Shown here piece by piece: positions 35,178 to 47,500 of a DNA stretch of 64,000 bases; position 1 is the first letter of the stretch; the number at the start of each line of letters is the position of its first letter. This DNA comes from Noviherbaspirillum pedocola (GTDB taxonomy: Bacteria > Pseudomonadota > Gammaproteobacteria > Burkholderiales > Burkholderiaceae_D), in contig NZ_JAEPBG010000002.1 of NCBI RefSeq assembly GCF_016632335.1, positions 558,001-622,000 of the forward strand, written 5' to 3'. A program made the position numbers and the translations under genes. A model generated the notes under the pieces. The model was not told where the DNA came from. It did not search any database and saw only the letters and a program-made list of their open reading frames with translations.

Positions 35178-35576
35178 CGGGAAAGGACGGCCGCATCAAC
35201 GCGCGGTCCGGGTGGTGGTTCGGAGTAGGCCGAAGGATACGCGAAAAAATGCCGCCGCGCCTCTTCAGCGACGGCTGACGCAGCGGCCTTTAGGAAGCAG
35301 GGCACGCGGAACCGGATTCGCGCGGCATGTGCTGCCCGGCCTGCGGCGGCACGCTCTGCGCTCGGGATGCGTCGATGACAAGGGATGGCGGGACATATTG
35401 AATAAGGCCGGACAGGACATTGACCGCGAGAGGCAGGCCATCGTCAGCGCGAATGCCGCAAGCGCAGTTCCGGTTGCGGCAGGCCAGGGGCGCAAAGCGG
35501 TGGCGCCTGTCGGCGGCAACGGCGCCGTCGCCGCGGCAACGCCGGCATGCTTGCGGCGACGCATCGCTTCATGGCC
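35178..35576. other. Intergenic DNA upstream of prmB, no supported gene
   Basis: About 400 bases lie between prmB and the small open frame at 35577. The prmB promoter must lie here. Open frames on both strands cross it, but none has a ribosome site, a family match or a typical codon pattern. I see no strong hairpin. Confidence 0.4.
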
Positions 35577-35819
35577 CTACTGCGCCGAGTCGCGGGTTTC
35601 GTTCTGCGACCCGCTCGGATGCGGCGGGTGCGTCAGTTCAGGCTCTTGCGTGGGAGAGGAAGACCGGCGAACAGGTGTTGGCGACGTGTTCGCCGCTTCA
35701 AGTGCCAATGCCAGGATGGATGGCGACACATGGACTTCAGGCAGCGACAGATAAGTCTGATTCAGCGCCGGCGTGCGGCTGGTGTCGCCATTGCGTAAGC
35801 GTTGTTGCGGATGCGCCAT
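35577..35819 (-). CDS. Possible small protein of unknown function
   Basis: 80 residues from the ATG at 35819, which has a good AGGAG seven bases upstream. No signal or membrane segment. The first half contains a short hydrophobic helix (L-A-L-A-L-E-A-A-N); the second half is Ser/Pro/Thr-rich and would be disordered. It resembles a cut-off N-terminus rather than a whole domain. The good ribosome site is the only positive evidence; it lies alone in a 1-kb region between prmB and dapE. Confidence 0.4.
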   Translation of the reverse strand: MAHPQQRLRNGDTSRTPALNQTYLSLPEVHVSPSILALALEAANTSPTPVRRSSSPTQEPELTHPPHPSGSQNETRDSAQ

Positions 35820-36194
35820 CGTGATTCTCCTGTTGGAGAGTTGACCAGCGCATAGGTATGCAAGCCGCGCCGGTCTGCCTGTGTTGATGGCTGCCGATGA
35901 CGGTTTCGGATTCCTGCCGCGTATCAATCCGCAAGGCTGGGTTTGCTGATGCGGCGCAAGGGAACATACATCAGCGGCTGCCAATTGTGCGAGGTGCGCT
36001 CTGATTCGTACGTCAGCCGACATGAGGTTCTCTACCCCGCAGGAAGGCCGGCAACGCAAGCCTGTTTTTCATTCATGCGGCAAGGCAAGCGTGGACGGGT
36101 GGCGCTGTGAACCGACATGCGCAGGCGCCACGGTATTGTCCTATCCACGGCATTCGTGTAGCGGCTCTGTGCCAGCCGAGCCGAGCCGAAAAAC
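35820..36194. other. Intergenic DNA between dapE and the small frame, no supported gene
   Basis: 375 bases downstream of dapE. It must hold any promoter of the 35577-35819 frame. No clear terminator hairpin with a T-tract, tRNA or family-matching frame was found. Confidence 0.4.
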
Positions 36195-37394
<1,200 letters not shown>

Positions 37395-37491
37395 CTAATA
37401 CGAGTCGCAGCACGCTTATGAACTCATGCCTCCGTTTTGTCACGAAGCGCCCGCCAAGGCCGGCACATCGAACAATTCTGCAGGAGCATGC

Positions 37492-39339
37492 ATGCCCAAG
37501 GAAGCATCCACGGATCACGAGCCGGCGCGCGCCGCTGTTGTCGCTACCAGGATCGCGGCACTGCGCCTGGGCGCCGGATTCCTGCAGGGCCTGGCCCTGT
37601 CCTGGCTGTACCGGGCCGCCAGCGCTCATGTCTGGCCGGCGGACACGCCTTACCTGTTCCAGCCGCTGCTGCTCACGCTGTTCATCGTGCCGCTGCTGTT
37701 CATCACCGGGCTGGGTTATCTGCGCACCAGGCAACTGCTGCTGTGGCTGTCTGCTGCTACCGCCGTGCTCGTCCTGCTTGCGCTGTACGGACACTGGCGC
37801 GCAGGCGCGTCGAGCGCTCCTGCGATACCGGCATGGTCCGGCGGGCAGTTCCTGCTAACGCTGCTGACCACGGCATGCGCGGGCATGTTTGTCGCGCAGG
37901 CGCTCGTGCTGGCCGGCGCATGCCGCGGTAAGCAGCGCCGGCTGCTTGCGGATTACTGCAGCTATTTCGATGCATCCTGGAAGCTTGCAATCCAGGTCGC
38001 CGCGTCAGCCGTGTTCGCGCTGGCGTTCTGGCTGTTGCTGGTGTTGGGTGGGCAATTGCTGAAGCTGGTGAATATCGAATTTCTCCAGCGTCTCACCGGG
38101 CTATCCTGGTTCAACATACCGGCGTTCACCGCGGCCTTCGGCTGCGCGCTGCATGTGACAGATGTGCGTCCGGGCATTGTGCGCGGCATACGCAGTCTCG
38201 CGTTGTCGCTGCTGGCCTGGCTGCTGCCGATGGTGGCGCTGATCGTTGTCGGCTTTCTGCTGTGCCTGCCGTGGACCGGGCTGACGCCGTTGTGGGCTAC
38301 GGGGCATGCGTCCCTGGTGCTGATCGGCGTGGCCTCGGCCTTGCTCCTGCTGATCAATGCCGCATACCAGGATGGCGATATGGACACGCGCTTGCCGCTG
38401 CTCATGCGCGTTTGTGTGCGGGCCGCAGCGCTGTGCCTGCCGCCGCTGGTGGCCATCGCCGCGCATGCCCTGTTTCTGCGGGTGCGGCAGTACGGCTGGA
38501 CGACCGACAGGATTGCCCTCGCATGCTGCGTGCTGATGCTGGCGCTGCACGCTGCCGGCTATGCATACGGCGCGATGCGCGCGCGGGGCATGCGCGAGAT
38601 CGCGCAAGTCAATGTGTTTTGCGCATTCGTTTTTCTCGGCCTGCTGCTTGCGCTGCTGTCGCCGCTGGCGGACCCGGCGCGCTTAGCGGTGGCGAGCCAG
38701 GTCGCGCGGCTCGAGGCGGGCAAGGTCGAGCCGGAGCGCTTCGACTTTGCTTATCTGCGCACGCATGGCGCACGCTTCGGCGTGGCGGCGCTGGAGGCAT
38801 TGAGCCATCGGGAAGGCAGTGCGAAGGCAGCGCGCATTCGGCAGCGCGCCGAATCCGCGCTACAGGGCCCGTGCTGCGGCGCGCAGGCAGGCTCGGCCAA
38901 GTCCGGCAAGTTCGATGTCGCGGCGAACCTGCACCTTCTTCCCGAAGGGGCCAGCCTGCCGGCTTCCTTTCTTGCACAGAACTGGGCAGCGCTGCCGAGT
39001 GCCGCGCTGCTGCCGCAGTGTCTGACCCGGACCGATGCCAGTTGCGACGCCTTCCTGATCGATGTCAACGGCGACGGCAAGCCGGAAGTGCTGCTGCTGG
39101 GCACGCGGCACAATACGGGCAGCGGCGTGCTCGCCGAGGCTGCTGACGGGCGCTGGCGCCTGGCATTCACGCTGCCTTCGCAAGCCGCCGGCTGCAAGGC
39201 GCTGCGTGATGCCTTGGCGGCCGGCGACTTCAGCTTGCAGTCGAGCGCCTGGCGCAATCTTGAAGCGCTTGGCAGCCGTATTCCGCTGAAGGCGTTCGAT
39301 GCCGACGAAGAGTTCCGTTGTCCGGACCCGGTGAAGTGA
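37492..39339 (+). CDS. DUF4153 membrane protein with a periplasmic-type tail
   Basis: 615 residues from the ATG at 37492 with AGGAG five bases upstream. About ten hydrophobic segments cover residues 20-400, in the pattern of DUF4153 proteins. The last 200 residues are soluble and contain one F-L-I-D-V-N-G-D-G-K-P-E-V-L-L-L-G segment (about 520-537), like an FG-GAP/EF-hand calcium-binding turn. Function unknown. It is divergent from dapE and convergent with the arsC-like gene, 11 bases apart. Confidence 0.8.
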   Translation: MPKEASTDHEPARAAVVATRIAALRLGAGFLQGLALSWLYRAASAHVWPADTPYLFQPLLLTLFIVPLLFITGLGYLRTRQLLLWLSAATAVLVLLALYGHWRAGASSAPAIPAWSGGQFLLTLLTTACAGMFVAQALVLAGACRGKQRRLLADYCSYFDASWKLAIQVAASAVFALAFWLLLVLGGQLLKLVNIEFLQRLTGLSWFNIPAFTAAFGCALHVTDVRPGIVRGIRSLALSLLAWLLPMVALIVVGFLLCLPWTGLTPLWATGHASLVLIGVASALLLLINAAYQDGDMDTRLPLLMRVCVRAAALCLPPLVAIAAHALFLRVRQYGWTTDRIALACCVLMLALHAAGYAYGAMRARGMREIAQVNVFCAFVFLGLLLALLSPLADPARLAVASQVARLEAGKVEPERFDFAYLRTHGARFGVAALEALSHREGSAKAARIRQRAESALQGPCCGAQAGSAKSGKFDVAANLHLLPEGASLPASFLAQNWAALPSAALLPQCLTRTDASCDAFLIDVNGDGKPEVLLLGTRHNTGSGVLAEAADGRWRLAFTLPSQAAGCKALRDALAAGDFSLQSSAWRNLEALGSRIPLKAFDADEEFRCPDPVK

Positions 39340-39349
39340 AGCGCGGTTT

Positions 39350-39703
39350 TCAGCGCGCGAAGATTTGCAGATATTGGTCCGCGGAGAAGCCGACATGCAT
39401 GGCGCCATCCTTGTCGAGCACCGGCCGCTTGATTAACGACGGCGCCTCCATCATCAGCGCAATCGCGCTCGCGTCATCCACTACCGCATCCCTCCTTTCC
39501 TGCGGCAAGGCGCGCCAGGTCGTGCCGCGACGGTTGAGCAGGTCATCGCGGTCGAGCGTATGCAGCCACGCCTGCAGCAATTCGCGGCTCACGCCGGCCT
39601 TCTTGAAATCGTGAAAGTCGTAGGCGATGCCTTGCTCGGTCAGCCAGGTGCGCGCTTTTTTCACGGTGTCGCAATTCGGTATGCCGTAGAGGGTGATGCT
39701 CAT
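39350..39703 (-). CDS. ArsC/Spx-family reductase (YffB-like)
   Basis: 117 residues, thioredoxin-like fold of the ArsC family. It begins I-T-L-Y-G-I-P-N-C-D-T-V-K-K-A-R with the single conserved Cys, and has the L-I-K-R-P-V-L segment near residue 90. Members like E. coli YffB accept glutathione. The usual ArsC arsenate residues are only partly kept, so arsenate reduction should not be assumed. In proteobacteria this gene often sits next to dapE, and here it lies about 2 kb away. Confidence 0.88.
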   Translation of the reverse strand: MSITLYGIPNCDTVKKARTWLTEQGIAYDFHDFKKAGVSRELLQAWLHTLDRDDLLNRRGTTWRALPQERRDAVVDDASAIALMMEAPSLIKRPVLDKDGAMHVGFSADQYLQIFAR

Positions 39704-39751
39704 CGATGCGCCTTGTCTCGCGGAAAAGCGCGGAGCATAGCATGCGCGGTT

Positions 39752-39952
39752 TCAGCGCCGGAACAGCCACAACAGCAACGACAGCACGATGGAGACGACG
39801 ATGCAGGTGACGATGGGAAAGTGAAAGCTGAAGCCTTCGCGCACGATGCGGATGTCGCCCGGCAGCCGGCCCAATGGCAGGCGCGATAGCCAGGGCCAGA
39901 AAAGCCCGGCAAGAAGCAGAACGATGCCGGCGGTGATGAGCAGTCTTTGCAT
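39752..39952 (-). CDS. DUF2905 small membrane protein
   Basis: 66 residues from the ATG at 39952. Two membrane helices (about 4-20 and 45-63) flank the conserved G-R-L-P-G-D-I-R-I loop of DUF2905. Function unknown. It lies 48 bases upstream of the ArsC-like gene on the same strand and may share its transcript. Confidence 0.85.
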   Translation of the reverse strand: MQRLLITAGIVLLLAGLFWPWLSRLPLGRLPGDIRIVREGFSFHFPIVTCIVVSIVLSLLLWLFRR

Positions 39953-40182
39953 GAATCGAAGCGAAGGGACGCTGCAAGGGAGATGGGGTGCATGCTGCCG
40001 CAAATGCGCCGCGACGTCATCCGGCATGCGCCGTGTCGGCAGCGACCTTCACGAGACCCTTGTGCAAACCGTGGCGGTTTTCGCTGCCGCGCAACTTTCC
40101 CGCGGCGGCCGGATCACAACTCCTCCCTCTGGCCTGGCGCGCCGCTGTGCCCGCTTCGCCGAGCAACGCTAGGAGATTCGTC

Positions 40183-40731
40183 ATGGCAAGAATTTCGCAG
40201 TCCGTTGAAATCAAGGCCCCGGTGCATGTGGCCTACAACCAGTTGACCCAGTTCGAGGACTATCCGCGCTTCATGGAAGAGGTCGAGTCCGCGCGTCAGA
40301 CCGACGACACCCATGTGCACTGGACCACCCGCGCCGGCGGCGCCTCGCACGACTGGGACTCGGAAATCGTCGAGCAGCAACCCGACCGTTGCATTGCCTG
40401 GCGCAACACGGGCGGGCCGGTGTCCACCGGCCGCATGGAAGTCGAGCAGACCGGCGCGGATGCCTCGCGCGTGACTTTCACCATTGAAGCCGCTGTGGAC
40501 GGTGCCGCGCAGGGAGCCGAGCAGGCGCTGGCGCAACAGATCGGCAGCGATCTGCAGCGTTTGAAGCAGATGCTTGAATCCAGCGGCGGCGATATCCAGG
40601 GCAACAGCGCTGGCACCGGTGAAGCGACCGAGTACGGTACTGCGCGCGTCGAGGGGGGGAGTGCGAACCCGGGTGCCAGCGCCGAAGGCTATGGAGACAG
40701 TCGGCTGACCAATACGCAGGGCGGGAAGTAG
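40183..40731 (+). CDS. SRPBCC-family protein (cyclase/dehydrase-like)
   Basis: 182 residues from the ATG at 40183 with AGGAG seven bases upstream. Residues about 3-130 form a START/SRPBCC ligand pocket: S-V-E-I-K-A-P-V-H-V-A-Y at the start, F-E-D-Y-P-R-F-M and D-W-D-S-E-I. The last 45 residues are Gly/Ser-rich and low-complexity. Members carry or modify hydrophobic ligands; the ligand here is unknown. It stands alone, divergent from the DUF2905 gene. Confidence 0.85.
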   Translation: MARISQSVEIKAPVHVAYNQLTQFEDYPRFMEEVESARQTDDTHVHWTTRAGGASHDWDSEIVEQQPDRCIAWRNTGGPVSTGRMEVEQTGADASRVTFTIEAAVDGAAQGAEQALAQQIGSDLQRLKQMLESSGGDIQGNSAGTGEATEYGTARVEGGSANPGASAEGYGDSRLTNTQGGK

Positions 40732-40869
40732 TAAACGAACGGTTCGCTGCAATCCATCGTGATGCGGATTGCGGCGCATGCTGGCCGGGCAGTTTTTTGT
40801 GACGGCGTGGCTTGTGCGTAGAGGCATGGACTCGCCGGGTGTGCAGCGCCTTGGTGCGAGCGATGAGCC

Positions 40870-40892
40870 GCGTGGACTGGCGCCCACCCTAC
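40870..40892. repeat. Degenerate single arm of the GTAGGGTGGGC repeat
   Basis: The 23 bases from 40870 to 40892 match the right arm of the palindromic repeats at 21761-21825 and 43066-43132 with a few differences; the left arm is not clearly preserved. It lies between the SRPBCC gene and the end of pilU. Confidence 0.5.
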
Positions 40893-40980
40893 GAGTCGCT
40901 GCGAGTCCCGATGATCAAGCCGTGATAACGGCCCCGCGCATGCTTTGCCAGCGTCGGCCGGCAGGCGGCCACCGCTACGC

Positions 40981-42114
40981 TCACAGGTTGAGCGTGAACT
41001 CGGTGAAGGTCGGCTCCTGCGGGTTTTCCTGCTTCTGCTGCTGCTCTTCCTGTTCCTTCTCGGCGTTGTGCAGCAGCCAGTACAGGTTGCTGGCCGAATC
41101 GGCATGGGCAAGCGCTTCCTCTTCCCCGATCACGCCTTCGCGAATCATCTGCATGAGCGCCATCTCGAACGTCTGCGAGCCGGCCGACAGGCTCTTTTCA
41201 ATCGCCTCACGCACCTGCGTGAGCTCGGCGGCTTCGATCAGCTCGGCGACGTGGCGGGTGTTGAGCATGACCTCCACCGCAGGACGGCGGCCGCCGTGGG
41301 TCGCCGGTATCAGCCGCTGCGACACGATGGCCCGCAGCGTCGCCGCCAGATCCGGGTACAGCGCCTGGCGGCTTTCAATCGGATAGAAGCTGATGATGCG
41401 GTTCAGCGCCTGGTAGGAATTGTTCGCATGCAGCGTCGCCACCACCAGGTGACCGGATTGCGCATACGACAGCGCAGCCGACATGGTGTCGCGGTCGCGG
41501 ATCTCGCCGATCAGGATGCAGTCCGGCGCCTGGCGCAGCGCGTTCTTCAATGCGATGTTGAGGCTTTCGGCATCGGTGCCGATCTCGCGCTGGTTGATCA
41601 CCGAGCGGCGCGCGGTGAACTGGTATTCGATCGGGTCTTCCAGCGTCAGGATGTGGCCGGTGCTCATCGCATTGCGATGGTCCAGCATGGCGGCGATCGT
41701 GGTCGACTTGCCCGAGCCGGTCGAGCCGACCACCAGCAGCAGCCCGCGCTTTTCCATGATCAGCGAAGACAGCACCGGCGGCAGATACAGATCGTCGATC
41801 GCGGGAATCTGGTCCGGCACATAACGGAACACCGCCGAGATCGTGCCGCGCTGGATGAAGGCGGACAACCGCATGCGGCCCACGCCGGCAACCGGGATGC
41901 CCATGTTCAGTTCGCGCTCGCGCCGCAGCTCATCGATGCGCTGCAGCGGCACCACTTCGCGCAGCAAGGCTTCGATGTTCTGCGCATCGAGCCGCTGCTG
42001 GTTCACCGGCACCAGCACGCCGCCGATCTTGATGTGTATCGGCGAATCGACGGTCAGGAACAGGTCGGATGCGGCCTTGTCCTTCATCAGGCGGAACAGG
42101 CGGTCCATGGGCAT
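40981..42114 (-). CDS. pilU: Type IV pilus retraction ATPase PilU/PilT family
   Basis: 377 residues from the ATG at 42114, which has GGAG seven bases upstream; an upstream in-frame start falls in repeat DNA. Walker A is G-S-T-G-S-G-K-S-T at 130-138. The Asp box, Walker B with I-L-I-G-E-I-R-D and the H-L-V-V-A-T-L-H-A-N histidine box follow. The Glu/Gln-rich tail of about 35 residues and sequence favour PilU over PilT. It would assist retraction of type IV pili in motility, DNA uptake and adhesion. No other pilus gene is in the window. Confidence 0.88.
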   Translation of the reverse strand: MPMDRLFRLMKDKAASDLFLTVDSPIHIKIGGVLVPVNQQRLDAQNIEALLREVVPLQRIDELRRERELNMGIPVAGVGRMRLSAFIQRGTISAVFRYVPDQIPAIDDLYLPPVLSSLIMEKRGLLLVVGSTGSGKSTTIAAMLDHRNAMSTGHILTLEDPIEYQFTARRSVINQREIGTDAESLNIALKNALRQAPDCILIGEIRDRDTMSAALSYAQSGHLVVATLHANNSYQALNRIISFYPIESRQALYPDLAATLRAIVSQRLIPATHGGRRPAVEVMLNTRHVAELIEAAELTQVREAIEKSLSAGSQTFEMALMQMIREGVIGEEEALAHADSASNLYWLLHNAEKEQEEQQQKQENPQEPTFTEFTLNL

Positions 42115-42136
42115 GGCAGGTCTCCGAAGGGAAGCG

Positions 42137-42202
42137 CAGGGTGGGCGCAGCCCGCGCGCAGCATCGCTCACGCGCGAGCCGCGTGGGCTGCGCCCACCCT
42201 AC
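42137..42202. repeat. Palindromic repeat, GTAGGGTGGGC family
   Basis: Arms 42137-42156 and 42181-42202 are near reverse complements, with core AGGGTGGGCGCAGCC. It fills most of the 97-base gap between pilU and dapD. Same family as 21671-21825 and 43066-43132. Confidence 0.75.
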
Positions 42203-42211
42203 AAGGCGCGA

Positions 42212-43036
<825 letters not shown>

Positions 43037-43065
43037 GATCTTCCGGTTAACAAGTTGAGATTTGC

Positions 43066-43132
43066 GTAGGGTGGCCGCAGCCCACGCGTCCGGCCGTTCA
43101 ACGACAGGCCGCGTGGGCTGCGCCCACCCTGC
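43066..43132. repeat. Palindromic repeat, GTAGGGTGGGC family
   Basis: Arms 43066-43088 and 43111-43132 are near reverse complements. It lies in the gap between dapD and dapC, so both sides of dapD carry a copy of this element. Confidence 0.8.
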
Positions 43133-43138
43133 GGGGAT

Positions 43139-44341
43139 TTATTTCAGGTTTCTGGTGAATTCGACGATGCGGCGCGCCGCTTCCAGGCACTCCTCGGTTT
43201 GCGCGACCAGGGCCATGCGGATGCGACGCGCGCCGGGATTGATGCCCTGCGCTTGGCGCGCCAGGTAACTGCCGGGTAGCACGGTGACGCCGGTTTCGGC
43301 ATACAGGCGCCTGGCGAATTCGGTGTCGTCGATGTCGGCCAGCCGGTCCACGCGCGCCCACAGGTAGAAGCCGGCATCCGGCAAGGCCACATCCAGCACT
43401 TCCTGCAGCAGCGGCGTGACCGCGTTGAACTTGGCGATGTACTGGGCGCGGTTTTCGATGACATGGGTTTCATCGTTCCAGGCCGCGATCGACGCCGCCT
43501 GCACCGTCGGACTCATCGCGCCGCCGTGATAGGTGCGGTACAGCAGGAAGCGCTCGATGATCTTCGCGTCGCCGGCGACGAAGCCGGAGCGCATGCCCGG
43601 TACGTTGGAGCGCTTGGACAGACTGGAGAACGCGATCAGGCGTGGAAACCCGTCGCGGCCGAGCCGGTGCGCGGCTTCCAGGCCGCCGAGCGGCGGCGTG
43701 TCACCGAAATAGATCTCGGAATAGCATTCATCGGCGGCAATCACGAAGCCATAGCGGTCGGACAGGTCGAACAGCTCCTTCCAGTCTTCCAGGGACAGCA
43801 CCGCGCCGGTCGGATTGCCCGGCGAGCAGATGTACAGCAATTGCACCCGCGGCCAGGCGTCGGCCGGGATGCTCTTGAAATCCGGCGCGAAATTGCGCGC
43901 AGGATTGGAATTGGCAAAGACGGGCGTCGCGCCAGCCAGCAGCGCCGCGCCTTCGTAGATCTGGTAGAACGGGTTCGGGCACACCACCAGCGCATCGGCT
44001 TTCGGGTCGATCACGGCCTGCGCCAGCGCAAACAGCGCTTCGCGCGAACCGTTGACCGGCAGCACCTGCCGCGCGGGATCGACGGCCGGCAGATCGTAGC
44101 GGCGCATCAGCCAGTTGGCGATCGCGCTGCGCAGCGCGTCCGAGCCATTGGTGGCGGGATAGACGGCCAACCCGTCCAGGTTCTGCGCCAGCGCTTCCTT
44201 GATCAGGGCCGGCGTCGGATGCTTGGGTTCGCCGATGCCGAGGCTGATTGGCGGAAAAGCCGGGTTCGGCGTCACGCCCGCGAACAGCTGCTTCAGCTTG
44301 GCGAACGGATAGGGCTGGAGTTTGTCGAGGAGCGGATTCAC
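43139..44341 (-). CDS. dapC: Succinyldiaminopimelate transaminase
   Basis: 400 residues, a class I/II PLP aminotransferase. Seen are N-G-S-R-E-A (PLP phosphate region), C-P-N-P-F-Y, C-S-P-G-N-P-T-G, the D-E-C-Y-S-E segment and the PLP lysine in F-S-S-L-S-K-R-S-N. It converts N-succinyl-2-amino-6-ketopimelate to succinyl-LL-DAP, between DapD and DapE. The DapC assignment over ArgD rests on the subfamily (class I/II, not class III) and on the neighbouring dapD. Confidence 0.92.
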   Translation of the reverse strand: MNPLLDKLQPYPFAKLKQLFAGVTPNPAFPPISLGIGEPKHPTPALIKEALAQNLDGLAVYPATNGSDALRSAIANWLMRRYDLPAVDPARQVLPVNGSREALFALAQAVIDPKADALVVCPNPFYQIYEGAALLAGATPVFANSNPARNFAPDFKSIPADAWPRVQLLYICSPGNPTGAVLSLEDWKELFDLSDRYGFVIAADECYSEIYFGDTPPLGGLEAAHRLGRDGFPRLIAFSSLSKRSNVPGMRSGFVAGDAKIIERFLLYRTYHGGAMSPTVQAASIAAWNDETHVIENRAQYIAKFNAVTPLLQEVLDVALPDAGFYLWARVDRLADIDDTEFARRLYAETGVTVLPGSYLARQAQGINPGARRIRMALVAQTEECLEAARRIVEFTRNLK

Positions 44342-44532
44342 GGTGGCGGCGGTGGAATGCGAAACGGAGGCGGCATTATAGCTTGCCTGCAGGTCCCGCC
44401 GTCGAGGATGTATCTATACGGCAATGCTGCGCCGGGGCGCGCCGGTCAGGATGGTATGATTGCCGCCTTTTCGCGCGGCATGTTTCGTTTTTCCGCGCGG
44501 GCTCTCCATCGTGTTCGTGTAACGGTTCCATC

Positions 44533-47500
44533 GTGCGTCTAACTTCGATCAAACTCTCCGGCTTCAAATCCTTCGTCGATCCTGCCAACTTCCAGGTGCC
44601 CGGCAGCCTGGTCGGCGTGGTTGGCCCGAACGGCTGCGGCAAGTCCAACATCATCGACGCGGTGCGCTGGGTGCTGGGCGAATCGAAAGCCTCGGAATTG
44701 CGCGGCGAATCGATGCAGGACGTGATCTTCAACGGCACCACCAATCGCAAGCCCGCCGGCCGGGCCTCGGTCGAGCTGGTGTTCGATAACGGTGATGGCA
44801 AGGCCGCCGGGCAGTGGAGCCAGTACGCCGAACTCGCCGTCAAGCGCACGCTCACGCGCGACGGCACCTCGAGCTATTACATCAACAACCAGCCGGTGCG
44901 CCGGCGCGATATTCAGGACATCTTCCTCGGCACCGGCCTTGGTCCGCGCGCCTACGCGATCATCGGACAGGGCATGATTTCCCGCATCATCGAAGCGCGG
45001 CCGGAAGACCTGCGCATCTTTCTCGAGGAAGCGGCCGGCGTATCGAAATACAAGGAACGGCGCCGCGAAACCGAAAACAGGCTGTCCGACACGCGCGAAA
45101 ATCTGCAGCGCATCGACGATATCCTGCGCGAGCTGAACGCCAATCTGGAAAAGCTGCAGGCACAGGCCACCGTGGCACGGCAATACCATGCGCTGCATGC
45201 CGAGCAGGGCGAAAAGCAGAAGCTGCTCTGGCTGGTGCGCCGCAACGAAGCGCGCGCCGAGCAGCAGAAGCTGTTCCGCGATATCGAACTGGCCCAGGCC
45301 GAGATGGAAGAGCAGGCCGGCAAGCTGCAAGAACTCGAGCAGCAGCTCGAAGGCATGCGCCAGCAGCACTATGCCGCCGGCGACAAATTGCATGGGGCGC
45401 AGGGTCACCTGTATCAGACCAATTCCGAGATCGGCGGGCTGGAAGCGCAGATCCGCTTCGTCGCCGAAACCCGCAACCGGCTGCAGACGCAGCTGATCAC
45501 CCTGCGCGCGCAGCGCGAAAACTGGCAGGGCCAGCACGACCGGGCGCAGGAAGACCTGGCCGAAGCGGAAATCGGCCTGGAAGAGATGGCCGCCAAGGTG
45601 GGGGAGGCCGAGGAAGCGGCGCAGCGCCAGCAGGAATTGCTGCCAGGGCTCGAGAGCGCCTGGCGCGACGCGCAGACGCAGAGCGCCGAATCGAAGAGCC
45701 GCATCATGGCCGCGCGTCAGGGCATCGAACTCGAAGCGGCGCACCAGCGCAATGCATCGAACCAGCTTTCGAATCTGGCCGCGCGGCGCGAGCGGCTGAG
45801 TCAGGAAAAGAGCGGCCTGCAGGCGCCGGATGCGCAGGAGCTGGAAGAGGCGCGCTTGCAGCTCGAGGAAATCAATGCCGAGCTGGACGAGGCGCGCCAG
45901 CGTGCCGACGAAGCGCAGGAACGCCAGCCGCAGCTGGAAGCGGCGCAGCGCGAGAAGCAGGCGAAGGTGCAGTCCGAGGCGGCCGAAGCGGCGCGGCTGG
46001 AAGCGCGCCTGGGCGCACTGAAGCAATTGCAGGAGCGGGTGCAGGCGCAAGGCAAGGTCGCGCCCTGGTTGAAGAAGCATGGGCTGGATGGCTTGCCGCG
46101 GCTGTGGCAACGGCTTGATATCGAAGACGGCTGGGAAACCGCGTTCGAAGCGCTGCTGCGCGAACGCGCAAGCGCGCTCGAAGTGTCGAACATCGAATTG
46201 GCGCGCGGCTTTCTGGCCGATGCGCCACCGGGCAAGATGGCGCTCTACAGCCCTTCGGCTGCAGCAGGAACGGCGCTCGCGCCAGCGGCACCAGCCGGGT
46301 TGACGCCTGCAATTTCGCTGCTGCACGGCGGCGACGCCGGTCTGCGCGCGCTGATGACCGACTGGCTGGCCCATGCCTATCTCGCCGAGGATGTCGATGC
46401 CGCATTGGCGCAGCGCGCGGCCTTGCCGGTTGGGGGAGTCTTCCTGACCCGCGCCGGCCACATCGTCAGCGCGCACAGCGTGTCCTTCCATGCCGCCGAT
46501 TCCGAACAGGATGGCATGCTTGCGCGTCAGCACGAGATCGACAGCATCGTCCGGCAGCTGAAAGCGCAGGCGATGCTGGCCGAAGAAGCGCGCGCCGCGG
46601 CGGTGGCCGCGGATGCGGCGCGCGGCGAGGGCGCGCGCGCGCTGCAGGAATGGCGGCAAAAGGTGCAGACGCTGACGCAAAAGGCGCATGCGCTGCAGAT
46701 CGAAACCATGAAGGCTGCCGAGCTGCAGGAGCGCTTCCGGCAGCGCAGCGAACGCATCGCCGACGACCTGGCGGAAATCGCCGAGCAGGAAGCCGAGCAG
46801 AGCGCGATCAAGGCCGAGTCCGAAGCGCGGCTGGAAGAACTGGATCTGGAACTGGCCGAGCTGCAGGAGCGCGACGAAGACAGCCGCACCGGCCTGGAAA
46901 CCGCTGAAGGCCGCTTGAATGATGCCCGCCAGCGGCTGCGCGAACTCGAGCGCGCGGCACAGGCGGCCGGCTTCGCCGAGCGTGCCGAGCGCAGTCGTAT
47001 CGAAGAATTGCGGCGCGGCATCGCCACCGCGTCCGAGCAGCTGACGCAGCTTGCCGAAGCGATGCGCCAGGGCGAAAGCGAGCTGTCAGGGCTGGACGAC
47101 GATGCCGCGCGAGAAGGCATGCAGGCGCTGCTGGACAGGCGCAGCGAGCAGGAACATCTGCTTGCCGACGCGCGCCATGAACTCGACGCGCTGACGCAGA
47201 AGCTGCGCCATCTCGAGGAAGCGCGCATGCGCATCGAGCGCGGCCTGCAGCCGCAGCGCGAGCGCATCACGGAACTGCAATTGAAGGAACAGGCGGCGCG
47301 GCTGGCGCAGGAGCAGTTTGCGCAGCAGCTGCTCGAAGCTGAAGCCGACGAGGCGGCCTTGTCGGAAAAGCTGGTCAACGAACCGAAGCCGTCCTGGCTG
47401 CAGGGCGAGGTAACGCGATTGACGAATGCGATCACCGCCCTCGGCCCGGTCAACCTCGCGGCGCTGGAAGAGCTGGAGCAGGCCACCGAGCGCAAGACCT

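Noticed and set aside
44539-46689. 716-codon open frame opposite smc
   Set aside because: Leu/Arg/Phe-rich mirror of the SMC coiled coil; smc is unmistakable.
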